From: Palleniella muris
GTDB taxonomy: Bacteria; Bacteroidota; Bacteroidia; Bacteroidales; Bacteroidaceae
NCBI RefSeq assembly: GCF_004792655.1
Contig: NZ_SRZC01000002.1
Coordinates: forward strand, 186,001-250,000
Length of the DNA: 64,000 bases
Reading direction: 5' to 3'
Shown here: one piece after another, positions 1 to 8,446 of the stretch
How positions within the stretch are numbered: position 1 is the stretch's first letter
Layout of the letters: each line of letters starts with the position of its first letter
Position numbers and translations under genes: made by a program
Notes under the pieces: generated by a model
What the model was told of the DNA's origin: nothing
Databases searched by the model: none
The model's input: only the letters and a program-made list of their open reading frames with translations

Positions 1-384
1 GATCCTGATGACAAGAAGAAGGACAAGGAAGGTTCTGCTTCGGGCAGTGACAAATCCAAGGACTCTGCCGAGGGCAACAATCCTCAGACAACTGGCAATG
101 TGTCGCACCAATCACCACAATCTAATGATAGTGGCAATGTGGGTAAGTCTGGAGCAGATAGCAACAAGTCACCATCACCTCCTGAAAACAATTCCCCTCA
201 GTCTGCTGACAGCCCTTCGCCCCAAGGTGAAGTCGATGGCAAGCAGAATGAAGGGAAGGTGAACGAGCAGACTCCACCAAACCAAGGAGGACAGCAGCCA
301 CAACAGCCTAACGGCAATCAGAGACCGCCTTTCAACGGCTATCAGAAGCCTAACGGCTACTACAACCAGAACGGCAACAAATAG
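1..384 (+). CDS. C-terminal tail of an unidentified protein (5' end outside window)
   Basis: The first reading frame is open from base 1 to a TAG at 382-384, so this is the 3' end of a gene that starts before the window. The visible 127 residues are low complexity. A charged Lys/Asp/Ser stretch is followed by Ser/Pro/Asn-rich sequence and ends in Pro/Gln/Asn/Tyr-rich repeats (for example NGYQKPNGYYNQNGNK). No domain is visible, so the function cannot be named. Such tails usually look disordered. It lies upstream of, and on the same strand as, the mobilization genes, so a role in replication or transfer of the mobilizable element is possible but unsupported. Confidence 0.6.
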   Translation, partial: DPDDKKKDKEGSASGSDKSKDSAEGNNPQTTGNVSHQSPQSNDSGNVGKSGADSNKSPSPPENNSPQSADSPSPQGEVDGKQNEGKVNEQTPPNQGGQQPQQPNGNQRPPFNGYQKPNGYYNQNGNK

Positions 385-672
385 CCGTCTGAGGACTCAG
401 GAATGCGACCTGCATCGCCAAACCATCCCAAAGGACGTTTACCGATACAGAACGACACGGCAAGCCGAAACGACCTTCTAAGCCCTGACGGGAACTTAGC
501 AGGTAAAAGGACCGATTTTTAAGAGGTACTTTTCGAGAAATCCTTTTGTACTACATTATTTGTGACCAAATTTATGCAGTCCTAAAAGTTTCTCGGGCTA
601 CTCGCAGGCTCGCAGACCTATGTCCTTCTTTTTAACTGATTTATTTTCATCCCTTTAATCATATTCAAAGAT
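385..672. other. Non-coding gap before mobilization genes; candidate oriT
   Basis: About 290 bases without a convincing gene lie directly upstream of the mobilization operon. They contain nested inverted repeats: AAAAGGA (505-511) with TCCTTTT (541-547), and CGAGAAA (534-540) with TTTCTCG (589-595). In Bacteroidales mobilizable elements the origin of transfer commonly sits just upstream of the relaxosome genes, so this is the best oriT candidate in the window. The nick site cannot be read from sequence alone. Confidence 0.4.
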
Positions 673-1071
673 ATGGCTAAGAAAAAGAAGATTATCAAGA
701 AGACACCCACAAGGGTGCATTCCTTCCGCTGTACCGATAAGGACTGGAAGGAACTGAAAAAACTCGCTAAGGAATGTGGTATGAGCATAGGCAAGTATCT
801 CGTTGAGACTGGCAAGAAGCATCACCCACGTCAGCGACTCACTCCAGAGGAAAGCAAAGCCCTGAACTCTCTGACTGAGGCACGTACCGACTTGATAAAA
901 GTCCGCAGTAAGTTGCACGATGCTTCACCCGAGGAAAAGCAAAAGATGTTCAGATCTCCAAAGTTCATGAAGTGGTGGATTGAAGCCGTTGAACGACTCA
1001 TCAAACACTGGTATAGCATTGAAGACAACCTTACTTCTCCTGTACTGACCAAAGTTCAAGAAGACGAATGA
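673..1071 (+). CDS. MobC-like relaxosome accessory protein
   Basis: This is a 132-residue, strongly basic protein (Lys-rich start MAKKKKIIKK). It has a short strand followed by two helices around residues 14-50 (VHSFRCTDKDWKELKKLAKE, then GMSIGKYLVETGKK), the pattern of ribbon-helix-helix MobC-type proteins. These bind oriT and help the relaxase nick one strand. The stop overlaps the start of the relaxase gene (ATGA at 1068-1071), so the two are translationally coupled. Size and position fit the small protein that precedes relaxases in Bacteroidales mobilizable elements. The DNA-binding role is inferred from family and context. Confidence 0.75.
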   Translation: MAKKKKIIKKTPTRVHSFRCTDKDWKELKKLAKECGMSIGKYLVETGKKHHPRQRLTPEESKALNSLTEARTDLIKVRSKLHDASPEEKQKMFRSPKFMKWWIEAVERLIKHWYSIEDNLTSPVLTKVQEDE

Positions 1072-2306
1072 TCATACTCGCACGACCAGTAGCCTATGGC
1101 GGCAATGCCGCAAGGTACGCAATGGAAAAGGAGGATGCAACTGTGGTCAAGGTAAACCACATGCCTGACTATCTCGATGCCACCGAAATTTGGTATCGAA
1201 TGAAGCATCACTGCCAGTTGCATCAACAGGACAGGACTGTTGGGCGAAAGTTGACTCGTTTCATGACCACGTTTGTAATTTCACCATCCAAGGAAGAGTC
1301 TGAGAACTTCACCATGGATGACTGGGCGAACCTCGCTGATGAAGGTTTGGAAGCTCTGGATTCAGTCGGACTTTTACCCAAGGGCATGAAGAAGGAGGTC
1401 AAGACCAATTTCCGCAATTCCATGAATGTCGCTGCCCTGCATCGGGATTCCAAGTCAGGAACCCTGCACCTGCATCTTGACTGTTGCCGTGTGGATAATG
1501 ATGGCAAGACCAATGATGTTCACGATGTTCACATCAGAGCAATCAAGGCTGCGGAGATTATCAACGCAAGGCATGGCTGGGAGCAACCTCAGGAGGTTCG
1601 TGATATGCGAAAGGATGAGATTGCGGAGTTTTGCGAATATACCCTTCAGAAGATGGATAGTTTCGACATTGATCGATACTTCAATTTGCTTCGCATGAAG
1701 GGTTATGATGTCAAGCCCAAGTATGACAATACCAATGGCAAACTTGTGGGCTATACCATCGGCAAGAATGCCTCAGTGTTCAAGGCTTCTGCCATCGGTC
1801 GAAAGTTCATGGTATCACAGCTTGAAGCCACTTGGAAGAAGATGCATCCCAAGCCTACTCAGGTCAAGATGCGACCTGCTTCACCTTCCATCACTCCGGC
1901 TCGCCCTGCTCGCCCAGTTGCTCAAACAACGAAACCTACCCAGTCCAATTCTAAGCCATTGCCTGTTGCTACCAAGACTGCTTTCAGTTTCAACGTTGGC
2001 GGTGAAATGAAGAGAATCTGGATTCCGAACACGGTCAAGGACATCTTCCTCAATGAGGTTCAGGTTCCTGATTCTGATATGACTGCATCAAGAGAGGACA
2101 TTTCTCATGTAGGTATGCTTCTCTTCCTTGATATGATTGATGCAGCAACAACCGTGTCCGAATCTTGTGGCGGTGGTGGTTCTGCTACTTCCTCTGGTTG
2201 GGGTAAGGATGATGACGAAGACGAGCGTGAGCGGGCTCGCCGTTGCCTCCAGATGGCTCATGCCATGTGCAAGCCACCGCAGAAAAGACGTTCATTCCAC
2301 CGTTAG
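1068..2306 (+). CDS. Relaxase/mobilization nuclease (MobB/BmgA-like)
   Basis: This 412-residue protein is a relaxase of the type that nicks oriT and pilots single-stranded DNA. The N-terminal half carries the metal-binding histidine motif TLHLHLDCCRVDNDG (about residues 130-144). Upstream are a short Gly/Tyr/Ala-rich start (YGGNAARYAMEKE) and a helical segment. The last ~120 residues (from about 290) are Pro/Ala/Thr-rich and then Gly/Ser/Asp-rich, probably linker and tail. It follows the MobC-like gene with a 4-base overlap and precedes a membrane-anchored protein. It belongs to the nested mobilizable element rather than the large conjugation system, which has a separate VirD4 gene at 23957-26143. 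Confidence 0.85.
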   Translation: MIILARPVAYGGNAARYAMEKEDATVVKVNHMPDYLDATEIWYRMKHHCQLHQQDRTVGRKLTRFMTTFVISPSKEESENFTMDDWANLADEGLEALDSVGLLPKGMKKEVKTNFRNSMNVAALHRDSKSGTLHLHLDCCRVDNDGKTNDVHDVHIRAIKAAEIINARHGWEQPQEVRDMRKDEIAEFCEYTLQKMDSFDIDRYFNLLRMKGYDVKPKYDNTNGKLVGYTIGKNASVFKASAIGRKFMVSQLEATWKKMHPKPTQVKMRPASPSITPARPARPVAQTTKPTQSNSKPLPVATKTAFSFNVGGEMKRIWIPNTVKDIFLNEVQVPDSDMTASREDISHVGMLLFLDMIDAATTVSESCGGGGSATSSGWGKDDDEDERERARRCLQMAHAMCKPPQKRRSFHR

Positions 2307-2323
2307 ACAAATCCCACATATCA

Positions 2324-2941
2324 ATGAGAAGAACAAAACATGTAGAAGAACTCATCGAAGATGACGAGCAGAAGCCTGACTTCGATGATATGATGAACGA
2401 AGTCCAGGAAGAGATTGAAGAGCATGATGCCGAGGATGCTGTTGTCAGTCGTGCGCCTGAACTCAGGCAGTTGAGTGAGAACATTGACAAAGCGACCAAC
2501 ACTTGGATCAATGCAACTCTTCAACTGGAGTCTGCCATCCGTAAGTACAATTCGGCTCAGACTGCCCTTGGCAATGCCGTTGACACTATCAGTGGTAAGG
2601 TTGATACAATCAACACGCACATCGACAATGTGCTGAAGGAAGCCCCAACCAAGTTGCAGGTTTCAGTCAGAGTCAAAGATGAAGACTGGAAGAAGATTCA
2701 GGAAATGCACACCAAGCAACAACAGTGGATGACCACTCAGATGCAGAAGCATATCCGTGAGGTCAATCAAATGTTTTATGAAGAACGTAGAAGGGTTCAG
2801 GAAAGGTACAAGGAGTACGATGGAACCTACCTCGGACACTATGTGCAGTATTTCTTCTGGTTCTTCTTTGTCCTTGGACTCGTTATCTTTGGCTTGGCTA
2901 TCTTCCTGATACTCGATAGCAACTACCACTGGACGAAGTAA
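2324..2941 (+). CDS. Coiled-coil protein with C-terminal membrane anchor (third mobilization gene)
   Basis: About 205 residues from an ATG at 2324; an upstream in-frame TTG overlaps the relaxase and is less likely. The N-terminus is acidic. The middle (from about residue 50) is a long Gln/Lys/Glu/Thr-rich helical region of coiled-coil type. The C-terminus has one clear transmembrane segment rich in Phe and Leu (YVQYFFWFFFVLGLVIFGL), then a short tail. Similar anchored proteins follow the relaxase in other Bacteroidales mobilization modules and may tether the relaxosome to the membrane near a helper coupling protein. No catalytic motif is visible, so that role is inference from position. Confidence 0.6.
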   Translation: MRRTKHVEELIEDDEQKPDFDDMMNEVQEEIEEHDAEDAVVSRAPELRQLSENIDKATNTWINATLQLESAIRKYNSAQTALGNAVDTISGKVDTINTHIDNVLKEAPTKLQVSVRVKDEDWKKIQEMHTKQQQWMTTQMQKHIREVNQMFYEERRRVQERYKEYDGTYLGHYVQYFFWFFFVLGLVIFGLAIFLILDSNYHWTK

Positions 2942-2946
2942 TCTAA

Positions 2947-3030
2947 TGTTCCCAACATGGCTTGTGGGATTCATTTTGGGAACAACAAACCCACTGACAA
3001 TCGGCATTTATGCTGAAAATCAGTGGGTCT
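2947..3030. terminator. Two inverted repeats between convergent operons
   Basis: TGTTCCCAA (2947-2955) pairs with TTGGGAACA (2976-2984), and ACCCACTGA (2989-2997) pairs with TCAGTGGGT (3020-3028). They lie between the end of the mobilization genes and the convergent end of the minus-strand genes, where transcripts from both sides should stop. Neither is followed by a long T-run. Confidence 0.5.
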
Positions 3031-3062
3031 GCTTATTCAGTTGTCAATCTTGAAAAGATGAA

Positions 3063-3998
3063 TTATAAGAAAGATGCAGCTTTGTTATAACCTGTTACAT
3101 CAAGTTTGAAGAGGTATGTGTCAGGGGTAGAATATGCATGTCTCTCCCTTACAGAAACAGTAATAACGCCTCCCTTATTGAGTATTTTCTTCATAGTCTC
3201 TTTATTTTCTGATGACCACGAAGACATTTGACCTGATTCTTCACCATTATACAAAGTCATTTCATGAACTTCACCTTCGGAATCCTTAATTCTATAATCA
3301 TATGAATCATCTGATTTAACTACACTTGAGCTATATTCAATCAACTTAAATGAGAAGTCTCCAGTTTTTTCCATAAATAGAACCGCAGTCATTTTAGAAT
3401 TAGTTGTTGCCGAATTACTAAAGACTCCGCTTCCCATTAAGACAAGGTATTTAGAAGCACCTTCTTCTCCAAACTCATCCTTATATGATTTCATTTCCCA
3501 TGAGCCAGTTCCTGTTGGAACAGGAATTGAAAAACTCTCTCCTTCACTATTTCCAGCCTCACGTCCATTTCCGTTAACGTAGATTGCAGCAAGATAACGA
3601 AGACCTGGCTCATAATCAAGAGTCTCATAAATTGTGCCTTTCTTTTCCTTATTATACTTATCCTGTGAAACAAACACACCATCCTCTTCTTTGGCAATCT
3701 CTTGATAAGATTCATAGTTTTTGCCGTTTGAAGAAATGAAGATATACTCACAACGATCCTTTATTTCATTACCAAGACCATTCTTTGCGGCAAAATCAAC
3801 ATGAATGATACACAAAGAATCATCAGAATAAACTGTTTCTAAATTGGACAATTTTACACTCTCTGGATCCTTGGCCATTTCTTTGAATGTTTTTTCCATT
3901 TGATCCTTAGCCATTGATTCCAACTTGGATTTCTGGCTACATGAACAAAGTGCAAGTACACAAAGTACGATAGCAGTAATTAGATTTAATTTCCTCAT
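3063..3998 (-). CDS. Exported lipoprotein of unknown function
   Basis: A 311-residue protein with a clear lipoprotein signal: basic start, hydrophobic core and a Cys-containing cleavage region (LCSCSQKSK, about residues 18-26). The mature part is polar and rich in Ser, Lys, Glu and Tyr, with alternating short strands and no motif I recognise. It starts 17 bases after the end of the exported protein at 4016-5059, on the same strand, so the two are probably cotranscribed downstream of the restriction-modification genes. A surface or periplasmic location is expected from the signal; the function is unknown. Confidence 0.6.
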   Translation of the reverse strand: MRKLNLITAIVLCVLALCSCSQKSKLESMAKDQMEKTFKEMAKDPESVKLSNLETVYSDDSLCIIHVDFAAKNGLGNEIKDRCEYIFISSNGKNYESYQEIAKEEDGVFVSQDKYNKEKKGTIYETLDYEPGLRYLAAIYVNGNGREAGNSEGESFSIPVPTGTGSWEMKSYKDEFGEEGASKYLVLMGSGVFSNSATTNSKMTAVLFMEKTGDFSFKLIEYSSSVVKSDDSYDYRIKDSEGEVHEMTLYNGEESGQMSSWSSENKETMKKILNKGGVITVSVRERHAYSTPDTYLFKLDVTGYNKAASFL

Positions 3999-4015
3999 AA
4001 TGTTATATTTATTTG

Positions 4016-5059
4016 TTAATTTTGTATTGCTGTTAACTTGTTGCCTTCAAAATACAAGTAACTTCCTCCATAAACCCATTGTTCGTGTGTTCCCCAAGAA
4101 CCGATGGATTTGTTTATGTCATCAGGATAGCCCCAAGATTCTTCACACATTGCCTTAGTCATTCCAATTCTAACCTTTCCTTCAAGAATCAGGTTTGCAT
4201 TAGCAGCACCAAATTTCTTGGTCAGTTCAGTTTTCCTTTTTGCTTTATTGGCAGCCGTGATTGCTTTAACATTATCATAGTATGATTTGATTTGGAATCT
4301 TCCACATACATATGGAAGGGCTTCATCAAGCAATGTCTTATAAGGTTTGCCATCCTCGGCTTCCAAGTAACAATAGTGCTTGCCATAAGTTGGGTTATCA
4401 AACAAAAGAACAATCGGACTTCTTTTATCAAGTTGCATGTCATCATTCATATTGTTCCCCTTCTTTCTGGGCTTTACTTGAACACCAGTACAAGTCCAAA
4501 CGGATTCCTTAGGAATTCCTGTTGTTACTGTATCGGTTTCTAAGTTTATCAATCCATTGGCTTTTTTCCAACTATAGTTAATGAAAACATTATCAGTTCC
4601 GACATAGACGTATTCTTTGTTGGTATACATAGCTTTCATCTTCTCGTAGTGACCAACAGCAACCCAACGAGCATTGAAGTTGCTTGTTGACAAATCACCT
4701 TCTTCTTTTTTTTCACCTGTTTCGACATCTTCAAGGGTCATCCTACAATATAAGCCCCTTCCAACATCATCAGGCAGTGTACCAGTCACCTTATAGTAAG
4801 AACCAACCTTAAAACCTCTATTCCCTTTGTAACTAAAAGGATCGCCACAAAACATAAGGGTTTGTCCTATCAAATGGTCAAATGTATATTTGTACTTTTC
4901 TGATGTGCCAAACTTTTGGGTTTTCATATTACTAAGGCTATCATAAGGGAGCCCTTTTGGCTCCTCAACCTTTTTAACACTCTCGTCAAACATTTCTATT
5001 TGAGCAGAAACTGTTTGGAAAGACAAAATACATAATAATAATACAAACAATTTATTCAT
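4016..5059 (-). CDS. Secreted protein with BamE/SmpA-like C-terminal motif
   Basis: A 347-residue protein with a signal peptide that probably ends at VSAQ (residue 20). The C-terminal ~50 residues match the 'GMT...WG.P' pattern of SmpA/BamE-like domains: RIGMTKAMCEESWGYPDD, then YLYFEGNKLTAIQN. The rest is beta-rich with many Lys and Tyr and no enzyme motif. It begins 29 bases after the restriction enzyme gene and is followed closely by a lipoprotein, so it may be read through from the restriction-modification promoter. The C-terminal fold is fairly recognisable; the biological role is not. Confidence 0.6.
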   Translation of the reverse strand: MNKLFVLLLCILSFQTVSAQIEMFDESVKKVEEPKGLPYDSLSNMKTQKFGTSEKYKYTFDHLIGQTLMFCGDPFSYKGNRGFKVGSYYKVTGTLPDDVGRGLYCRMTLEDVETGEKKEEGDLSTSNFNARWVAVGHYEKMKAMYTNKEYVYVGTDNVFINYSWKKANGLINLETDTVTTGIPKESVWTCTGVQVKPRKKGNNMNDDMQLDKRSPIVLLFDNPTYGKHYCYLEAEDGKPYKTLLDEALPYVCGRFQIKSYYDNVKAITAANKAKRKTELTKKFGAANANLILEGKVRIGMTKAMCEESWGYPDDINKSIGSWGTHEQWVYGGSYLYFEGNKLTAIQN

Positions 5060-5088
5060 AAGCGTGTAAATTATTAATTACTAATGAA

Positions 5089-6177
5089 TTACTTTTTGAA
5101 TCGTATTTGAAGATTAAGTCTAATATACGTTTCTCCGTTATTTCCTCTAAAAAGAGTCCCGAAGTTATGTCTGGTTCGACTACCACGTTCAAAGCGAGTA
5201 TTATGGTAGAGATAATCTTCTACATCGTTTCGGTTATAGAAATGATAGCAAACTATCTCGCCATCCTTTCTTACAACAAGATAGCCACCATTGGCATCAT
5301 ACCGACCTTTCCATTCTTTTGAAGGTGTCATGCCAAGTGCAGCATCAAGAAGAAGAACCTTCATCTTATGCTCATAGAATGCGACAATATCATTTCCAGT
5401 AAAGCCAAAAGGATTCTTTGCTGCAACCATTTCAACAGCCTCCTTTATCATTGACGTTGCATTTGGCATACTGTCAACGACAAGACACTCTGCAATAAAT
5501 TCAGGCATACAACTATCAAGGAACAAGAGATTGTTCTTGAATGTCTGATGCTCCACATCACTATAAACAAATCGTCCACCACGGTCAACGATTTCCTTCA
5601 TGCGAGGTAAATGATCCTTAATGGAATTGATGCTTGCAATATCCTCATCTGACAAGTTAACTCCTTCAATCTTGTACAGTATGTTTGTTGGCAAACCTGC
5701 ATTGAGCAAAGTCGATGCACTACCGAGCTGCGACTTGATGCTAAATCCCAGATTAGGAGTCATGTTTGTACGAAGGTCATGGATAACAATATGAATGTCA
5801 GCCTTATCGCTTGAAGGAGCTTTCAGCAATGTGCATCCAATCTCGTTCATAAATGCTTCAGAAGCAGGTATCTCAAAAGAACGAGAACCCCCACTTTTAA
5901 TCTCTGCTAACAACGACTCTGATTCTTGGACGAAACGATTCATTGATATGCGAGCATACTCATGACCGTCTTCATCTATGACCACAATGTGTTGGTCTGT
6001 GTTGGGACGATATTCGTATCGTTTGCTTTCTTCTCTGATGATATTGAGTATAGGATAATACAACTCAAGTTTGTTCATATCGGCATCACCGGCATGAACT
6101 TTACCGTCACCAAGAAGTTTGAAGAGCGTATAGATTTCGCTCCATTCACCTTTATTTCCTGATAATGCCATAGTCAT
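5089..6177 (-). CDS. HpaII-family type II restriction endonuclease
   Basis: This 362-residue protein begins with the block typical of HpaII-like enzymes (NKGEWSEIYTLFKLLGDGK, residues 8-26). It carries a plausible PD-(D/E)XK-type core around residues 155-190 (LGFSIKSQLGSASTLLNAG). HpaII cuts CCGG, so the same or a related target is likely. The gene overlaps the end of the cytosine methyltransferase gene by 26 bases, giving coordinated translation of a restriction-modification pair. An alternative start is the third codon (6171). The family call rests on the N-terminal block and the methyltransferase partner; the recognition site is inference. Confidence 0.8.
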   Translation of the reverse strand: MTMALSGNKGEWSEIYTLFKLLGDGKVHAGDADMNKLELYYPILNIIREESKRYEYRPNTDQHIVVIDEDGHEYARISMNRFVQESESLLAEIKSGGSRSFEIPASEAFMNEIGCTLLKAPSSDKADIHIVIHDLRTNMTPNLGFSIKSQLGSASTLLNAGLPTNILYKIEGVNLSDEDIASINSIKDHLPRMKEIVDRGGRFVYSDVEHQTFKNNLLFLDSCMPEFIAECLVVDSMPNATSMIKEAVEMVAAKNPFGFTGNDIVAFYEHKMKVLLLDAALGMTPSKEWKGRYDANGGYLVVRKDGEIVCYHFYNRNDVEDYLYHNTRFERGSRTRHNFGTLFRGNNGETYIRLNLQIRFKK

Positions 6178-7495
6178 TTAAGGTTTTAAGTAACTGTTCT
6201 GCTGTCGCCTGAATAGCTGGTACGGCAACACTATTGCCAAACTGCTTGTATGCTGAAGCATCAGCAACAACAATCTTGAAATTGTCTGGATAACCTTGAA
6301 GGCGAGCCCATTCACGAGGAGTCATCTTTCTGATGCCCTCTTTGTTAATCTCACCTTTTATATTTGTTGTTGGTGTAAGGTCAGTCTGACGGAAGTCAAG
6401 GACTAAGTTACACTCTCTTCCCATGCCACCGCATACAATGGCATTGGCAACTGCATTGTCATCAATGATTTTGTAGCCGAAGCCGTGACCTGCTGCTTCA
6501 TGTCTGGCTCTATGTCTTCTCAGTGTTTCAACATAGGTTTCTGACAAATAGTATTTTGCAGGTACAGGTTCTTTCTCACGGACATCAAGCCAACATGGAA
6601 TATCCTTATGCCTTTCTGGATAAACAAAATCTTCCTTCTTGATACCCAAGTCCTTGCGGAAACCAACGATATAAATTCGTTCACGATGTTGTGGCACACC
6701 ATAGTGCATGGCATTGAGAATCTGAGGATCAGGTACAACATATCCTACTTCATCAAGGGTGTTCAGAATAGTTTCAAGTGTCTTGCCCTTATCATGAATA
6801 GCCAAGCCCTTAACATTCTCCAAGAAGAATGCTTTAGGCTGATGACGTCTAAGTATCTCTGCTACATCAAAGAACAATGTTCCTCTTGTCTCTGCAAAAC
6901 CTCTTCGTTTACCTGCAAGAGAGAATGCTTGACATGGGAATCCTGCACAAAGAATATCGAAATCCTTGGGAATCTTATTCTTGGTGCTTTCCTTGGTAAT
7001 GTCACCAAATGGAACATCACCATAATTTTCGTAGTATGTGCGCTTAGCTTGTTCATCCCATTCAGATGAGAAAACGCACTCTCCACCAAGGTTTTGGAAA
7101 GCCATTCTAAAGCCACCAATACCAGCAAAGAGGTCTATGAATTTGAATTTTGGATTCTTTGGTCCAGGGAATGGAGCTTGAAACAAGTCTGGAAACAAGT
7201 ATTGCTGAAATGCATTTGCAGAATCAGCAACCATGCCTTTGTAGCTCTTTTTCTCAGACTTCTCACCACGAATGAATTCATACCAAAGGTTGAGAATATC
7301 TTCAGCTTTGTCACGATACGGCAAAATAACTCCCTTCCTGTCAAGTTGCAGGTAGTGAGTAATCAATGCTGCTTGTTCAATGAAAGGAATGATGTTACCC
7401 TCTTCATCAAGGGTTTCTTCACCATAGATTTCCATTTTGCCAGCTTGCTTCTTGCAGAAGTCAAACAGCGAGAATTTATTTGTTGTACGTGACAT
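6152..7495 (-). CDS. DNA (cytosine-5) methyltransferase of the HpaII-like system
   Basis: A 447-residue C5-cytosine methyltransferase that protects host DNA from the neighbouring nuclease. The conserved motifs appear in order: the AdoMet-binding FIDLFAGIGGFRMAF, the catalytic Pro-Cys loop GFPCQAFSLAG, FLENVKGL, QHRERIYIVGF, and the C-terminal ARLQGYPDNF and KQFGNSVAVP. About 130 residues precede the first motif, an N-terminal extension also found in other C5 enzymes. It starts one base after the regulator gene and overlaps the endonuclease, giving the order regulator, methylase, nuclease on the minus strand. This order lets the methylase be made before the nuclease. Confidence 0.95.
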   Translation of the reverse strand: MSRTTNKFSLFDFCKKQAGKMEIYGEETLDEEGNIIPFIEQAALITHYLQLDRKGVILPYRDKAEDILNLWYEFIRGEKSEKKSYKGMVADSANAFQQYLFPDLFQAPFPGPKNPKFKFIDLFAGIGGFRMAFQNLGGECVFSSEWDEQAKRTYYENYGDVPFGDITKESTKNKIPKDFDILCAGFPCQAFSLAGKRRGFAETRGTLFFDVAEILRRHQPKAFFLENVKGLAIHDKGKTLETILNTLDEVGYVVPDPQILNAMHYGVPQHRERIYIVGFRKDLGIKKEDFVYPERHKDIPCWLDVREKEPVPAKYYLSETYVETLRRHRARHEAAGHGFGYKIIDDNAVANAIVCGGMGRECNLVLDFRQTDLTPTTNIKGEINKEGIRKMTPREWARLQGYPDNFKIVVADASAYKQFGNSVAVPAIQATAEQLLKTLNDYGIIRK

Positions 7496-7496
7496 T

Positions 7497-7727
7497 TTAA
7501 TCTTTGAAGGGGTTATGTTCTGGAACTCTAATGAGATCTTTCACATCAACATCCAAACATTGTGCTATCTGGATGAGAGTTTCTAATGGAGGCTGAGCAG
7601 AGTTTGTGACCCATTTTGAAATGGTTGCTTGGTCTCTGCCTAGTTTCTCTGCAAGGTACTTGTTTGGGAGATTCTTTTCCGCAAGTACTATCTTAATCCT
7701 GTTATAATTCTTATCACTCATTGACAT
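7497..7727 (-). CDS. XRE-family controller protein of the restriction-modification system
   Basis: A 76-residue Cro/C1-type helix-turn-helix protein. The recognition region is NKYLAEKLGRDQATISKWVT (about residues 22-41), followed by a segment typical of XRE proteins (LIQIAQCLDVDVKDLI). Small regulators of this kind ('C proteins') in front of type II systems time the appearance of methylase and nuclease, often by binding their own promoter. The methylase starts two bases downstream. The start at 7727 was taken because it places the gene just after a promoter-like element; Met-3 (7721) is an alternative. Confidence 0.85.
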   Translation of the reverse strand: MSMSDKNYNRIKIVLAEKNLPNKYLAEKLGRDQATISKWVTNSAQPPLETLIQIAQCLDVDVKDLIRVPEHNPFKD

Positions 7728-7740
7728 GTATATTTGGGTG

Positions 7741-7748
7741 CAAAATTA
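7741..7748 (-). promoter_or_regulatory. Bacteroidetes -7 element for the regulator/methylase/nuclease operon
   Basis: On the minus strand this reads TAATTTTG, matching TAnnTTTG. It lies 14 bases before the regulator start codon. No good TTTG was found at the expected -33 position, so the promoter may be weak or activated. Confidence 0.45.
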
Positions 7749-8040
7749 CAAAAAATAATCCATATATCTTTTGTCTGGAGTGAAAATTATAAGTTTCACA
7801 AGAAAATATTTGGTCAAATTAGAAAATTTGACATGTTTGGCAGCCCTTTTTAGCGTGGTTCATCCAACTTTTCAATCGTTATCCTGATGAAAGAAAATGA
7901 AAATTTCGCTTGTTTTCCGTGTTAAGATATGTTAAGCAGATGTTTTCATTTTGGGGTTTTTGAAATTTTTGTTTCCAGTTTGTTTCTTTTGGTTGTTTTT
8001 GCTTTTGGGGAGTGTTGATATTCAGCACTTTACAACTCGG
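7749..8040. other. AT-rich intergenic segment at the mobilizable element/conjugation operon boundary
   Basis: About 290 bases with no convincing gene, rich in T-runs, with a short repeat of GTTAAG around 7920-7935. The reading frame of the downstream traE fragment stays open back through part of this segment, but the translation (Phe/Leu/Trp-rich) does not look like TraE. Base composition changes sharply near 8040, so an element end or recombination junction probably lies here. Confidence 0.45.
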
Positions 8041-8139
8041 AAGCAGATTCTGAAGAAGAAGATCATGATGGTGGTCGGAGCCTGCATCTTCCTGATTGCA
8101 GCAGCCCAGGCACTGCCTCTGTTCTTCGGTATCTCCTGA
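8041..8139 (+). pseudogene. traE: 3' remnant of traE (DUF4134 conjugative transposon protein)
   Basis: The last 32 codons (KQILKKKIMMVVGACIFLIA through FFGIS) resemble the C-terminal helix of DUF4134/TraE pilin-like proteins, whose ends have a similar Gly-Ala-Cys-Ile-Phe-Leu core. A normal TraE is about 100 residues with a signal peptide and two membrane segments; here everything upstream is AT-rich unrelated DNA. The fragment sits exactly where traE belongs, 4 bases before traF. This suggests the gene was cut by insertion of the DNA that now lies to its left. Without its N-terminus it should not make a functional TraE. Confidence 0.65.
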
Positions 8140-8143
8140 CCTT

Positions 8144-8443
8144 ATGGCAGAGAACGCAGACAACGGCTATACTGCTTACCCGGTTTTCAAGGGGCTTCAG
8201 AAGCCTCTTGAATTCCTGGGTATCCAGGGCCGCTACATTTACTGGGCTGCCGGAGCAGCGGGCGGTGCGATAGTCGGATTCATCATCGGTTACTGTGTGC
8301 TGGGCTTTCTCGCCGGACTTGTCGTACTGGTTGTGGCAGTCGGCACGGGAGCCGGCTTAATCATGGTAAAACAGCGCAAAGGGCTTCACACCAAGAAAAC
8401 AGACAAAGGGATATTCGTTTACACCTGTTCAAAAAAGATTTGA
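8144..8443 (+). CDS. traF: TraF (DUF4133), VirB3-like membrane protein
   Basis: A 99-residue protein with two hydrophobic segments around residues 28-70 (YWAAGAAGGAIVGFIIGY, then LAGLVVLVVAVGTGAG) and a basic C-terminus. The N-terminal phrase YPVFKGLQKPLEFLGIQGRY is typical of the DUF4133/TraF family of Bacteroidales conjugative transposons, comparable to VirB3 of type IV secretion systems. The ATG at 8144 was chosen over an upstream in-frame codon because it gives the conserved start and lies 4 bases after the traE remnant. It is the first intact gene of the transfer operon. Confidence 0.9.
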   Translation: MAENADNGYTAYPVFKGLQKPLEFLGIQGRYIYWAAGAAGGAIVGFIIGYCVLGFLAGLVVLVVAVGTGAGLIMVKQRKGLHTKKTDKGIFVYTCSKKI

Positions 8444-8446
8444 AAA

